DNA from: Salvator merianae
Lineage: Eukaryota > Chordata > Lepidosauria > Squamata > Teiidae
Length of the DNA: 64,000 nt
Direction: 5' to 3'
NCBI GenBank assembly: GCA_003586115.2
Contig: QVOM02000126.1
Location: forward strand, 57,518,943 to 57,582,942
Part shown: positions 1-12,439 of the stretch, one piece after another
Numbering within the stretch: the first letter of the stretch is position 1
How the letters are laid out: each line of letters opens with the position of its first letter
Position numbers and translations under genes: made by a program
Notes under the pieces: model-generated
Told to the model about the DNA's origin: nothing
The model's input: only the letters and a program-made list of their open reading frames with translations
The model's database searches: none

Positions 1-1414
1 ATAGAAATGTAGGCAATACCTGTACTTAATGAATCCATTTCCACTAGTTCAGGAATGGAAACATTTTGGCAGCTTCTGTAGTCCCTGGGGCTGTGCTAGC
101 CGCTGCTGATGAATGCGAGGTCAGTATGCTAAAGTAGTCCCTGCGGGGGACATACCTCCTGGAAAACACTCTGTCTGTCCAATGCAGCAACTGGTCAGCT
201 CCTTGGCACAAAAATGGCACAAAGGGACCCAATGGGAAACTGCTTTAAAGTGGTCTCCAAGGATTCCTGGTGGTGGTCTAGGCCAAGTTGCATGTGGAGC
301 CCTGTGCCATTTCAGCAGGCTCCTGGAAATGGGCCATTTATAGTGTGCCACACCACAAAAACCTCCCAGCCTGTGTCTTTTGGAAGTGGTCTGGAAATCC
401 AGCTCCTAACCTCTAGAGTTAGGCTGTGACTGGCAGGCATCCTGGTCCCTGTTGACTCTATCTTCCTGGTGTGAATGCCTTGATTTGGGCCAACAAGCAT
501 GCTCCATGTTTCATGCTAACATGCAGAATGTGGAAGCAGTCTTCTTGACCTTATTCAATGACTCTAAGAACATAATAAATGCCTTACTCGACCAGACCAA
601 TTGTCCATGTATTTATTTAACAATATATCCTGTTATCTTAGTGGCTAACCAGATAGTAAGGGGAAGCCCTGAAGCAAGACATGGACACAGTAACCTCCTG
701 TGCATTTCTCTAGAGGCATGCCACTTTTATCAGTTGAGCATTCGTGAGACCTAGGTAGATTTGGCTTCTGAAAAGCATCTGTATTCCAGATCTGCTTTTC
801 AGTAGTTCAGTATACAAACAGTCCTGCTTCCAAGATCTGTCCACATCCAAAAGCTCCAGTTCTTTACATGGCTACCTTCAGTCACCATCTATTAACTTTT
901 AATTAATCATGCCACTGCTCCCTGACTTTTCTGCTTCCAAAAGATATGAATAGAATGGCAAGATGGTAACAAAGAAGTACACTTGGACAATCTTTCTCTC
1001 TCTAACTCTCAAGCAAACTGAAAAGGGCTGAGATAACTGACAGAACAGGTTCTTCTATTGCTAGGGAATCTTAAAATTTGCAGAAGGGCAATTTTGTTTT
1101 GGAGCGGGAGTAGGAAATACCTTCCATATTCATTAACACAGAATGCTCATTGACATTATAGGTAAGAGAAGAAAACTCGAGGATTAGGATGGATTTCCTG
1201 ATTTCCCAAACAGAAACATTTCACACAATAGCATTCTGTTGCTGGTTTCAGTTGCCTCTTCATTTTAATCACATTTCATTTCAATGGCTGTAGTACTGGA
1301 AAGCCAAGCATTTTCCTAACTGTGTCTTATTGAGATCAGTGGGTAAAGATGTTCAGTAGATGATGCCAAATTTTGTAAGGAATAGTTATTCTTGAATTTA
1401 TATATGGTTATTTT
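1..1414. other. unannotated unique-looking DNA
   Basis: No gene, RNA or recognisable repeat is seen here. Overlapping open frames of 60 to 100 codons on both strands between 44 and 754 have no domain, no signal peptide and no homopolymer or heptad pattern, and stop codons interrupt all frames after 760. It may contain old repeats that cannot be recognised by eye. Confidence 0.4.
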
Positions 1415-1500
1415 ATTGGAAGCTCAGTATCACAACATCTGCTTTGCATGCCTCAGGTCCCAGGTTTAATCACCTGCCATTTCCCTGGAAGAAGGCCGTG
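1415..1500 (+). mobile_element. tRNA-derived SINE head fragment
   Basis: An A-box-like stretch (AGCTCAGTATCAC, 1421) is followed about 40 bases later by a B-box-like stretch (CAGGTTTAATC, 1461), with TTTGCATGC between them. This is the layout of the tRNA-derived head of reptile SINEs. The downstream tail is not recognisable, so this is a truncated or old copy. There is no sign that it is a functional tRNA gene: the acceptor stem does not pair. Confidence 0.55.
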
Positions 1501-2280
1501 CTAAATGGCCACTGTGTTGTCACCTCAAAGACCCGCTAGGTAGACATCAGGAGTTGGACACCTTTATCTATTTTAATGCAACTGAATGTGATGGTATTAC
1601 ATGCTATGGACTGCACCCATCTACAGTCTGAATAGGGAGGGGTTACGAGGAAAGAGATGTAGAAAACACAGAGGGAACAATTGAAGCTGTGAGCAAACTT
1701 CATTTGCCTTGCTGCAGCTCCTGGGAGTGAAACTCTGCTTGCAGCTTGCAAAATGATCATTCTTGGTATTCCATGTGATTTCAGGCAGGAGTTTTATCCA
1801 TGGAACCACCTCCTTGCCCCTCTGTGTATCCACTTGAAGGGGGAGCAACTTCCCCTGACTAAAATACCCCAAGAGTGATTGAAAATGACTTACCAGTAGG
1901 GCACTTCAATTGGGGGCTGGGGCAGCTGAGACATGAGTGCGTTTGGGTGTCCTACCTCCAGGCACCCATAGATCCCCGTGGATCAGCAGATGCAGCTATA
2001 AACCCCATTAAGCCATCATTAGCTCACATTAAGTTGTGTAGCGTTCTGGGAACTAAAGTGACACAGTTTTAGGACCATAAGAAACTGCCCTGAACAGTAA
2101 CATCAAGCCATGATCTTGGCCAGTATTGTCTGCTTTGATTGATAGCAGCTCTCCATGGTTTTAGATAGGCTTCTAGAAACTAGTGAGGCCTCTAGGTTAT
2201 TCTGAGGGAGGACTGTATTTGAGGGCTAGTGGTAGAGAGAGTGGGAAAGGGGCTCCAAGATGTTCTGAATTATGGAAGAG

Positions 2281-2360
2281 AACCTGTGGTCCACCAGGAG
2301 TTTGGACTGTAACTCTCATTGTCCCTGACCTTTGATCATGATGGTCAAAGCTGGTTTAGG
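2281..2360. mobile_element. old hAT-like interspersed repeat fragment
   Basis: The phrase ACCTGTGGTCCACCAG followed by GTTTGGACTGTAACTCTCAT and GTCCCTGACC matches the wording of a very common sauropsid repeat (reading roughly: lost-contrast 'ccagatgttgttggactacaactcccatcatccctgacc'-like text split over its arms). I recognise it from general familiarity with reptile sequence; its assignment to the hAT superfamily is uncertain. Confidence 0.4.
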
Positions 2361-3231
2361 AACATTAGAAGAGTCATGGGTTCCTTGACTCCAATTTATA
2401 ATGACTCCTTCCTGTACATGCAGCTGGAACATGTCTTTAGAACTCATAAAAATCATAAGCAATAGTAAGGTTGTTTTTTTTTTTGCAGCATCTTCATTCA
2501 GATTTGTCTATTTCTCTTTTAATGACATCCCCCCTGCTTTCTGTGTGACATACCTACAGAAATCCATATGTATGTCAGTGTGATAGCAGGATGTGATTGA
2601 CCATAGCATGATCTGAAAGGGAAGATTGTATAGCACTGGCTTTTAACCTGTGTTAGTATTAGGAGATCTTTGTAAATGTGGAATTCCACTCAGACTTGAA
2701 GCACAGTATGCCTTTCTGTCTTAACTAAATGTACTGTGGTTATAAATGGATCCAGCTCCACGAGTTGTATTCATCCCTAGAGAAACCTAATTGAACTCAA
2801 TAGTTTTTGCAGGAGGTTTGGTGCTGCAGTGAGTTGGCTGGTTTTGGGCAAATGTTTGCTGCATTCACTTGTGGATTTGGCTTGCTGCTAAAACAAAGAT
2901 AGCTTTCCCTTCCTTTCAAATGAAAAATGTCTCCAAGTGGGGTTGGAGTTGGAGCCCTCCTCCGCTCGGACATAGATTAGTACCGTTTAAAACTTTTATC
3001 TGTCCTGATTTTAGTTCGTTTATGAAGAGGTAACATAAAAGGTACAACAGTAAATTCAGAGCTTCACATCTTTGACATTTTGTAGGATGGGGTTTCTTCT
3101 GCCTGTTGGCTAAAATCCTAAAACAGTTAAATCCATTGGGATTTGAGTCTAATCTTCCAGTGCAACTTACATTCCACTTCAAAACATTTGACTTGAAGAA
3201 TCTGACCCAATGTTCTTGTAGTAGGTTCACA

Positions 3232-3405
3232 GCATAGTGTCAGTGGTAGAACAAACTCCCTGGAAAGCAGAGGGTCACTGGTTTGATTCCCAACTTCTTA
3301 TTGGAGGTAAGCAAGAACAAACCACTTCTGTATCCCTGCCAAGAAAACTGCATTAGAGGTGCCCATGCAGTCAATCATGAGTCAGTCATCACTTGGGGAT
3401 ATCTA
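3232..3405 (+). mobile_element. Sauria-type SINE (tRNA head, BovB-like tail)
   Basis: The head has an A box (AGTGTCAGTGGTAGAACAAA, 3236) and a B box (GGTTTGATTCC, 3280). About 40 bases on comes ACCACTTCTGTATCC and GCCAAGAAAACTGC, then CAATCATGAGTCAGTCATCA, which corresponds to the BovB LINE 3' tail used by squamate Sauria SINEs. Length of about 170 bp and the order head-linker-tail fit a nearly full unit. The copy is mutated, so it is probably old and inactive. Confidence 0.8.
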
Positions 3406-3989
3406 ACAAAATCATGTGCAGTGGTGTCAGACTTTGTACCTGATTGAATGATGAAATCCTTGGTTTTAATTAATCCATGAATGAACTTGAATCCATACAC
3501 TGGTCAATGAATTAATATATGGATGTGCTAAGCAAGTTTTCTCAAGAAGAGAAGGCTAGGCAGCTGCTGAAAATGTCCTCACTAGCATAGTTGATTCCTT
3601 GATCTCTTTTTTAAGGGGTGAGTTGATAATGAGTATTTGTCAGTAGCGTCAGGACACAGGTAAGTGCACAAAGGAAGGGACATTTATTTTGCTTTTGGTG
3701 TCCAAACCCATGGAAGAGTTTTGCAGAACAATGGTAAGAAATCAGTTGTCTGATATGTTCCTGATGTTGGAACTGAATTAATACCATCATTGCTACTGTT
3801 TTCTGCACTAACTAGTTTCCAGACCACTTGCAAAAGCAATTTCAGAGCATGGATCCCTGATGTTAAAGCAGATGGGGCCATAGCTGGGAGGGATCCTAAC
3901 TGAAGATGACAAAACACAAACAGGAATCTCCAGTACCTGATGGATCCAAGAGCATCTCCCCGCTACAGATGTGGTTCTTAGGGTGCAGC

Positions 3990-4198
3990 CTTCTCCTGAC
4001 AGATATTGTTGGGCACCACCAAGTCATGGTTGGCTTCTGGTTGACTGCACAGGCACCTCCATTGGCACCTCTATGCAGTTTTCTTGGCAGAGATACAGAA
4101 GTGGTTTTCCATTTCCTGCTTCCAGGGAGAGGCTGGGGATTGAACCAACAACTTATGCTTTCAGGCTGTTTGCTCTGCCACTGAACTTAAGCCACTCC
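3990..4198 (-). mobile_element. Sauria-type SINE, reverse strand
   Basis: On the minus strand the head lies at the right end: an A box in GTTCAGTGGCAGAGCAAAC and a B box in GTTGGTTCAATCCCC. The tail follows leftwards: AACCACTTCTGTATCTCTGC, CAAGAAAACTGCATAGAGG and ACCATGACTTGGTGGTG, the BovB-derived end. It is a fuller and better preserved copy than the one near 3.2 kb. The linker between head and tail contains CTCCCTGGAAGCAGGAAATG. Confidence 0.8.
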
Positions 4199-4199
4199 T

Positions 4200-6407
4200 T
4201 CATGACAGGTTTACTGCCACACATTTAGACAGGGGTGTCACTTACTAACTGTGCTTGTGTCTTGTTAAGATAAAGCTTTATTTTATTCACATTTTGGTTG
4301 TTAATGTTGAACTTGACAGATAGATTGCCTAAAGCCACTGACATGACTTCGTTGCAGATGTAAGATGTGAAACAGAGACTACTTGGATCATTAATATTGT
4401 TGACTGCTAATGTACTGAACCAGCACTTGTAGCCATTGCATGCCTTGACTATATCCTCAGTCTGGAAAAGACTGCTCATGCTCATTCCTTCTTGGAATGA
4501 AGGGTAAGAAAAGGAGCAAAAGCTTGCAGGTGTTTGAGGAGTTTACTAGAGGAATCCTCTTCTGAATCCACCTCTCCTCTCATGCTCTGCACCTACCAAC
4601 AATCAGTATCTTAAGTGCCAATCTATCAGTAGAAATAAGATGAAATCAGCACCACTTTGGATGAATGTAAAGCGGTTTATATCTGGAGTTCCTTGCTTCC
4701 TCTTAGAACACCAGAGGCATCTAGCCTGACCTTCTTTTTCAAAACAGGTGGTGGAATTTTCCCCAAGGACTCTTCCCCTGGAAGAAATTATCTGTGTTTT
4801 TGAGAAGCAAGTGAATGCAACTGAGTCCAACAACTTGTGCTTGAAGTAGAGCACATCATTCAGAAAGCAATCCAGTTTAAGTTTCAAGATTATGAGCAAT
4901 GATGAATTTACTATTTCCTTTGGTGGGCTGCTCCAACAGTGACTTATTCTTGCTGTCCAGACAGCTTTTGTCCCACATCCAGTTTCAATTTTTCTAACTT
5001 CAGACTCCAGCCATTATCTATACACATACCTTATTGCTTTGCCTTGCTCCCAGACGTTTAAATAGCAACACTTCTTCGACGTTAATTTTTGTCTGGCATT
5101 GTTTCAGTTTCATCTTAAGTGCTGTTTGTAAGAAGAAAGTGTATGTGTGTGCATGTGTGTAATCACATTCAGACTGTACTCATCACTCCAGTATTGCAAA
5201 TGTTTCCTTGGCTATGTCCGCACATAGATCTGTCTCCTCTCCACTCCAGCCTTCTCTCTTCTTTCCAAGGCAAAAACCACTTTTAATTCTGCAATTTAGA
5301 GGCATGTGACTGCAGGAGGTATTTCTTTTGCTTTGTTGCTCTGTTCTTTACGTGTTTGTGGGGGGCAGAGGAGCAGGGTGTTCAATAGGGAGGACAAAAG
5401 TTAGCAAATACCAAAAGACAGTTATCAGATGCATTAACACAGCCTCATGTGTGAGAACATTTTCTGAAATTCCTAATAATGCTAACAGCTGGGGCAGCCA
5501 ACTCTTATGCAGATAAGACAGTTGCCCAAGCTGGTGAACTGGGGAAGCACAAAAGAGCAGCACATTGATAAAAAGTCACCCCTAGAAATGGTACCCAAAC
5601 CTGAGTCCTTTTTCTGCTTTGCTTGTTAAAGGGTTTATTTTCACAGTGTGTTTTGTGTTGCGAGCATAATTGAGTTGCAGTAGAACCTTTCCTGGTGTCT
5701 ACTTTTCAGTGGCAGACAGCAGCTTGTAACAATTCTGTCTTGTTGCTTCCTACTTCTCCAAGTTCCCTGCATGGAAAAAGCTGGTCTTATCACATGATGC
5801 TATCCAATCAGAATGCTTATAATTTTGGGCAGCATCATTAATTGCCAACTAATGCTATCCATGTGCAGATGAGCCTACACCTGAATATATATTTCTTTTG
5901 GTCCACCTAGAAGCCATGAATGCAGGTAGCTTTTCTCATACAAAAAGAAGCACATTTAATCTGACTTCCTACATTCACGTGAGTTTCTATGCAGGACATT
6001 TCAACTCTTGACCTGAAGCCCTCTGTTAAATTCTTATAGTACTGAAACTGTTAACAAAATATGATGGGGTGGAAAACCAGATGAAAAGGGGAGAAAGACC
6101 GAACACAACAGAAGCATGTAGGCTTAATTTATCAGAAGATGCATTAGATAAGATTGCTTCCTTTTCCCTATATTTAAGTAGATCTAGATATTTCTCCCTG
6201 GTTTTATATTTCAGAGAACTAGGCAAAGATAGACATTTTGAAGTCTCATTAACTTTAGTGAGAGATAATCAATCATGTCTCTCTCTCTTAGTCATTGCAA
6301 ATGGTTGCTGGTGGGGGGTTCAAAAGCTCAGGTTTGGTGGTATCATGTCTCATAAAGTTATAAATCAACTAGGCCTCTGTATTAAAAACACAGGTTGAAG
6401 GGGTTTG
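4200..6407. other. unannotated stretch between SINE and MITE
   Basis: No recognised gene or repeat. Two open minus-strand frames (4225-4485, 86 codons; 4603-4899, 98 codons) have ordinary composition but match no family I know and show no splice context. The stretch 5800-5870 has closely spaced TTAATTGCC and CTAATGC motifs and could be regulatory, but this is only a visual impression. Confidence 0.35.
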
Positions 6408-6816
6408 GGGCCTATTTGCACTTTACAGCCTCGAATGGTATTGTGATATCATTCTAGGCTGTATAAGACCACACGGTGCAGTGGCCATCTGCACTGTGAG
6501 AGCTGGAACAATCCCATACTGGGCCTCCAGCACTCAAAGTGCGGATGGCCAGCCTAACTGCCATGACAGTGGCCATGGTCACATCTGGCTGCCACTCACA
6601 GCATTTGCACCAGAAAGAGGCTGTGAACACGTGCTGACTTTAGAAAATCTTGTTCACTATGGTACTCATGCATATCTATCTGTTCGTTTGGTCTGTCATA
6701 GAAGCGCTGACAAGCTCACTGTGAGACCAGGCATGAGTCACCAGCTGCTCCAGTGGCAGGAAAGAAGTGGATGCCTTTGGATAGCTAAGCTGAGCGAGCT
6801 GCTATAGCCCCTGGCC
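6408..6816 (+). mobile_element. Family A MITE, degraded right end
   Basis: The left end GGGCCTATTTGCACTTTA followed by CAGCC and AATGGTATTGTGATATCATT is the same as at 21051, 37614 and 61885 in this window. The interior contains a palindrome in which GCCATCTGCACT pairs with AGTGCGGATGGC. The right end is not clear; a GGCCC at 6812-6816 could be its remnant. It has no coding capacity beyond chance frames and must have depended on a transposase supplied elsewhere. Confidence 0.65.
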
Positions 6817-7084
6817 CACTGTGCATTCTCATTACAGCATAAGCAAAGAAGCAGGGATTTCCCAATGGCCAGTCAGCAGGTAGCACCAGAGTAGTCACCT
6901 GAACTGGATGTGAATAAGTTGCAGTGTAGTAGGTTTAAACTGTATATTTGGGAAAATGTGTTTGAAAGGCATTTTGGGGAAGTGTCTCATGACGGGGCAC
7001 TTATTCATAAAGAGTCAATTTTAAAAAGTCCTTTCTGATCACAGGCATAGTTTTTAAAAGGTTTTTTGCAGCATTCAATACAAA

Positions 7085-7990
7085 CTTTTTTTTTAAAAAA
7101 AATATTTTATATTAAACAATATACAATAATAAATGAAAATTGAAAAATTGAAAGAAAAACAAAAAAACCCTCCACCTCCTTTCCCTCTTCTTCTAAATGG
7201 GTAGATCAGACTTGTGGCTCTTCAACCGTCCTTTATAATCCGTTTCTGTCCAAATGTGAGATTGCATTGATTGTTCCTTGAATTGCTGGGTTTCCCGTTT
7301 GTTGACGGAGAGAGGTAACCACTCTTGACCATATTTGTACAGCTGACTGTGATGTTATGTATCCCATATATTTCATTCTTTTTCCCCCTTATAAAATCAA
7401 ACATCATTTGTTCCCTTATATAAACATACCACTCTTTTAACTTTCTATTTCTTGGGGTTTTCCAATTTTTGGTTATTACTGACTTCGCTGCCATCAGCAA
7501 TTGTTTAACTATGTACTTGTCCTCATCAATTATTTGACTATCAGATTTATACAATAAACATATTTCTTTTGACCAGACTATCCTAGTATGAATTATTTTA
7601 TTAACTTCCTTAGCATTTTTTCCCCCAAATTTCCTTGCAGCTGCGCATTCCCACCAGATATGTAAATATGTTCCTCTATCCCCACATCTAGCCCAACTCT
7701 CTGAACTAAAGTTTGGAATCATATGAGATAACTAACAAGGGGTTCTATACCACTTATTAATAAATTTTATTTGTTGTTTTTTGACTTTATTGTTTTTAAT
7801 AAATCCAACTTCATCAATATACCTTTTAATATCCTGTTCCTCTATATCAGCCTCCTGATCCCATTGTGCTTGTATTAAACCCCTAATTTTTTCCTAATTT
7901 CCTGTTAGACACAGATATATTCCCCCCCCATGCCTTTCTCTCCTCTCATTTTAGCTATAATTATTTTTTCAAATGCTGTGTTTTCTTTCA
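7085..7990 (-). mobile_element. L1 LINE ORF2 3' end, degenerate
   Basis: The minus strand of 7222-7722 keeps an open 166-codon frame with GTYLHIWWECAAARKFGG early on, the zinc-knuckle-like 'tYlHmWWeC' region near the L1 ORF2 C terminus, followed by REQMMFDFIRGKK. Upstream on the minus strand, up to about 7990, further ORF2-like text is broken by stops and shifts. The 3' end lies near 7085 in A/T-rich sequence (poly-A seen as T run at 7087). It is 5'-truncated and lacks the reverse-transcriptase core, so it is dead. Confidence 0.8.
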
Positions 7991-8329
7991 ATACTCCATT
8001 CTTAACTCTGTTATTGTTTATAAACTGCATTCAGTGCAAATTTATGATTTGTCTGTCCCCTTATTTCTCCAGACCAGCCAATATGCTTCTATTCTATAGG
8101 CAGGCTGGAATTTTGGACGGGTTTCTTGGGCCATTAGCTCCTAAAAAAAGACGACTTCTTAGCATAGAGTTGTCTCAAGAAGGGTCAAAATGAACAATCT
8201 TGGTCAAGAATTTGAACTTCCCTTCTATTCAGTATGGCACAGTTTCTTGTACTTTGCTCCTCATAGATTGGACTTTGTAGTTCCAAACCAAAATCCACTC
8301 AAACTCTGGTTAGGAAATAAGAGTATTAG

Positions 8330-8452
8330 TTAATAACCATTCTTAGGGACATTGTGTTCTGTAGTATTTTTCTGTTATTTTGTCTATTTGTCCTCATGTC
8401 TTTTGTTACATGTATATATTTTTACTTAAATAAATAAATATATTTTAAAAAA
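8330..8452 (+). mobile_element. possible LINE 3' end with A-rich tail
   Basis: The segment ends in ACTTAAATAAATAAATATAT followed by a short A run, which looks like a retroelement polyadenylation tail. The preceding text has no recognisable coding content. A similar A-rich end occurs at 42243-42310. Assignment to a family is not possible by eye. Confidence 0.25.
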
Positions 8453-8459
8453 GAACAAT

Positions 8460-10060
8460 CCTAAAGTGCCTCTTTCACAAATTTAAGGATTCTGAACACC
8501 CAAAAGCCATGTGTGTGTGCTTGTGTGCATATATCCCTGCATCACCAAATTTCTGAAGTTCATATGTTGGATGGTATGCATGTACCTAACTGGTATGGCC
8601 CAAAAGAGGGTGCTTTGCACAATTGCATGGCCAAGACCTGCTTTTTGTAGGTCAAAACTCAATCCACTGTTGATTTTCCTGCCCCCTCGTCTCACAGTCA
8701 TAACCTAGTTTTCAGCTTCAACCCAGGTCAATTTGAAAAACACACCAAGATTAAGGAAAATGGTCATTTTTAAATACAGTCATCCTTGTATGCTTCTTGC
8801 AAAGTGCCATGTAGTGGAAAACTCTGCTGACCAAGTAATTGATTCCTGTGGAACGCTGAGGATTAGGGAAACTTCAGAGGCCCTGTAGATGGGAAATGGG
8901 GTCTATCAGTAGAAGTCAATGGTGCTGTGGAGGCCAAGTTATATTACTGCAAATTTCTGGGATTGTATGAAACAAAGGAAGTCACATTTTACTACTCCAA
9001 AGGCACAAAACCCCACTGTGCAAAATTATCCTATATGAAGGAGAACCAGAGCAAGTGTGTGTGGGGCTGGTTAGACTTTTGGACTACTACTTGGCAAACA
9101 TGCTCAACATGGATGCCCTTTGCCCAGTTATTCCTTTTATCTTCTGTGGGGAAAGGAACAGTATCTGTTGCCTTTTTAAAGGAAAAGCAATATGTAAATT
9201 TATAGCTTGGGAAAAAAACCACACACACATATTTTGTGCAATTTGGATCTATAAGTCAAAATACAACCCTAGACAAGAGGAGGGCATGGGTGGTGTCAGC
9301 AGACAAGCGGGGCCAGTTCTGCTTCCCGTCTTATGGTCTTCTTGCCAACATTCCAGTCTGCTCTTCTTTATTGGCTGCCATGGCTTAGAAGGGAAGAAGG
9401 CCCTGCTTGTGTCAGAATTCTGGATTGGGCTTAGACAGCCTTTAGCCTTCTTGTCCTTCTGAATACTTCATCTACTGCACTGCACAGGGCTGGGGCCAGA
9501 TAGCGCTGAAAGGATGATTCAAGCTGTGTTCGTTTGCTGCTGAACTCTTCACTCACACAGGCAGAGGGCCAGGCAAAGGCATAACTCTGCCTCTGCTTTA
9601 GCGCAGATGACATCTGTGTCAGGAAGCAGGCAGCTTCTCTCCAGCATTTGGGAAGCGCTGGCGTCCAACTGTTTACTCCTCTCCATGGATTAATAACACA
9701 ACTTTGAAATACTGCAGGGAGGGAATTAAGGCAAGGCTTGGGATATTCAATTATGTCTCTCAGGATCGTTTATTTGAATTGAAGGAGGAAGGCTTTCTAA
9801 TGGGTAGGTGGGAATGTTCCCTATTTTTAGTCCAGAGATGTTTGAACACAAATGAGAATGATTGACTTCAGGGTGCTTTGTAGTTGGAGACAGAGAAAAG
9901 AAAAAAGAAAAGAAAAGAAAAGCAATATTATTCAAGTACATTAGCTAGGTAAAGTATGAGGCAGCTTATTAAATAAAGTTATTACAAACTTTCCACTAAA
10001 CTATAGCGGGGGCAGGAAGGTCCACTAAAACTGTAGGAAAAAAAAGTCACACTTTGCGTC
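8460..10060. other. unannotated unique-looking DNA
   Basis: No gene recognised. Overlapping 60 to 135 codon frames at 8927-9462 on the plus strand have no domain and share the DNA with an unrelated open minus frame, so they look like chance. A short A4G repeat lies at 9891-9922. Confidence 0.4.
9891..9922. repeat. (AAAAG)n simple repeat
   Basis: Tandem AAAAG units with one AAAAAAG variant are directly visible. Confidence 0.9.
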
Positions 10061-10070
10061 TCAAGTCACG

Positions 10071-10251
10071 TCTACATATACACCTGATTTTTAATCCAGC
10101 TTTAGTTCAACTTCTGAGTGAGAGAACCCGTCAGTAAAGTGACTAGTCATTTTTTTCCATGTTATCTAATCCAAAGGTACATTTTCTGAGTTTGTACTCT
10201 CTCACTCTGAAAGTGAACTAAAGCTGGATTAAAATTTAGATGTGAATGTAG
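10071..10251. mobile_element. inverted-repeat MITE (arms about 55 bp)
   Basis: The left arm (10071-10125, TCTACATATACACCTGATTT, TTAATCCAGCTTTAGTTCAA, CTTCTGAGTGAGAG) is the reverse complement of the right arm (10197-10251, CTCTCACTCTGAAAGTGAAC, TAAAGCTGGATTAAAATTTA, GATGTGAATGTAG) with a handful of mismatches. The spacer is about 70 bp. Length and palindromic shape fit a small non-autonomous DNA transposon. No clear target duplication is visible. Confidence 0.7.
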
Positions 10252-10512
10252 CTGGAGGGTCCTTGTGTGTGAACCTTTTTAAAACGATTCCCATACCACA
10301 TTCACAGTGAGTGTTCCACCTGCTTCTGAGTGCCAGGATGGGTGCACTGTGAACAAAGCTATGTGGAGGTGTCAAGGTGCCTCTGTTTTTTGAGATCATC
10401 ACACAGTCAATTCCCTTCCCCATGAAAGGGTCACCACAGGCCTATAGAAGAATGTGGAAGAGCTCTTCTAACATCGTATGTTCAATTCACCCTGACTGAA
10501 TATCTGAAAAGC

Positions 10513-10516
<4 letters not shown>

Positions 10517-10553
<37 letters not shown>

Positions 10554-10570
10554 ACACACACACACACACA
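10517..10570. repeat. (TG)n(AC)n self-complementary microsatellite
   Basis: About 17 TG units run directly into TACACACACACACACAC-type units on the same strand. The two halves are complementary to each other, so the tract can fold into a hairpin. Confidence 0.95.
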
Positions 10571-10641
10571 AATATAATTATCAAATCTGAGCACTACTAA
10601 ATTGAAAGCAAAGCACAGCTAAATGAATCAAATGTATGTAT

Positions 10642-10779
10642 AACCCTTTCCGCACTACACTATTCCAGAAAATATCCTGGAATAGGGGCCTACTGGCAGG
10701 ACCTGCCGTAGACTGCATTTAGACAGCAGGCCCCTATACTGGGATATATTCTGGCATAAGGCCCAATGCAGAAGGGGCC
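10642..10779. mobile_element. Family C short palindromic MITE
   Basis: The left end AACCCTTTCCGCACT pairs with the right end TGCAGAAGGGGCCT. The interior is itself palindromic: ATCCTGGAATAGGGGCC near the left pairs with GGCCCCTATACTGGGATAT near the right. The same layout occurs at 36224, 40924 and 61366. At about 138 bp it has no coding capacity. Confidence 0.75.
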
Positions 10780-10799
10780 TATTAATATTTCTTTGAGTA

Positions 10800-11970
10800 A
10801 CAGCAAGACTAGCAATCAGTTGGCAGAAACAGCAGAGAGATTTCTGACTTGAAGCACTGGCACTGCCAGGTTTATTTAGAGAAGTTTGGCTCAGTATTAG
10901 GCAGAATGTAGCAACATTCATATAGGGGCCCCCTATATATTCATCCAAATGTTAGTTTTTTGCAGGTTTGTAGCCTTTACTGCCTGATCTGGATACCTAA
11001 AGCAGATGCCTTCATTTCACATCCACTGATGATTTTCAGATGTGTAATGTGTGGATTACTATATAAAAAAAATAAAAATAATAATAACTCACCACCTTTA
11101 AACAACAAGCTACCTTGAGTGGGGTACTTAACTACAGGCGCTCAGATAGCTCAATTATGTGGGGCTGAACCTAGTGTCTGAAGGTCCCCAGTGAATTAAC
11201 TGTAGGTAGATGGAACAGCCTCAGGTCAAACATCTGCAAGGAACATGTGCCTGATTTCCCTAGCAGCTTCCTTTCTACAGCGGATGGCATATTAGACACA
11301 GTATTGTTAACTGCTACTGATAGGATTGAATGCAAATACCAGTTAGCCTTAGGGAGATTTTAGTTAATAGGAAAATGCTCTAAAACTAACTCATTCACTT
11401 AATCTCAGCAATATAAAAAAAGGAAAGCAAAAGAACAAGGGTCCAATCATTTGGGGAAGACTTTTTAAGCTTTTTTTCCCCAGCTCACATTATCTTAATG
11501 CATGGCTTACAATGGCTGTAGAATTTCACCAGCGCTCTGGGAAGCTGAAACAAAATGAATGAAGGAGGGAGGGTGAACACCTTTATGTCATCAGGATTAT
11601 AATCTGTTAAATTCTTGCGATGAGTAAGAACTTTATGGCCACAAAACTGCAGATTCCAGCTGTGGACTGTTGCTAACCCAACTGAGATAAAACATCCCCA
11701 TGAACATTAGGTGCCTATTTGGTGATTGCGTGCAGATATCCTTACTTTAGGATAAATAAACCCAATGCTAGAGGACAAAACAAACAAGACAAAACAAAAA
11801 TCTTGGGGAAAGCTTCAGAAGAATCACGCTCAGAATCATGCTCAGAACTGAAGAGCACACTCTTGACAATGGTCCAGTAACCCCTCCTAACGTAGTGAAA
11901 TAAACTGAGAAGGAAGGGAATTGTCCAGAGATCTTTAGCTTTTCTAGGGAGTGGGTAGGCTAGATGTTCC
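10800..11970. other. unannotated stretch
   Basis: No recognised gene or repeat. An imperfect AATAAT tract lies at 11066-11088. The stretch around 11130-11270 has SINE-like wording (CTCAGATAGCTCAATTATG and AGGTCCCCAG) but the boxes are not convincing. Confidence 0.35.
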
Positions 11971-11974
11971 TAGG

Positions 11975-12060
11975 GTCTGGCTGGATCAGGCATGGGATGA
12001 TGGGAGTTGCAGTTCAAGAATATTCTGGAGGGCTGCAGTTGAGCACTCCTGTTTTGGGAT
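11975..12060 (-). mobile_element. hAT-like interspersed repeat fragment
   Basis: GGGATGATGGGAGTTGCAGT, then TCTGGAGGGCTGCAGTTGAG and CACTCCTG, is the reverse reading of a very common sauropsid repeat whose end reads CAGGAGTGCTCAACTGCAGC on the minus strand. That end resembles hAT terminal repeats (CAG-G-GTG-type). It is recognised from general familiarity, not from a search; only one end is present. Confidence 0.45.
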
Positions 12061-12090
12061 CTAGGAATAAAGTCTTTCTCAGCACTGAAG

Positions 12091-12112
12091 AAGGGAGGGA
12101 GGGAGGGAGGAA
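12091..12112. repeat. (GGGA)n simple repeat
   Basis: Five consecutive GGGA-type units are directly visible. Confidence 0.85.
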
Positions 12113-12439
12113 GTCTGACTGAAACAGTATTGAAATTGGTCTTGCAAGCAAACTCTTGGAGCTCAAAGCTCAGGTCCAAGACCTAATAACACAAAGCTGT
12201 GCTATCTAGGTAATTTCACAAACAACTGTGCTGCCACAGCAGGTAAGAGTCAAATTCTGCTGCTTAAACCCAGTGGTGGGTGAGAACTGCTGAACTGACA
12301 GAGAAGCAGATGCTACTGGGTAATCCCCCCATCAGCTTCATCTCCACCAAGACCTGACTTCTTAGGTTGTATTCACACATAGCAAAAACAAAGCATCTCA
12401 AAAGTGCCTTAGAGACCATAGTGTGTGGCACTTGTGTTC

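Noticed and set aside
3232..3300. possible tRNA gene
   Set aside because: A and B boxes are those of a SINE head; the cloverleaf does not close and a BovB-like tail follows.
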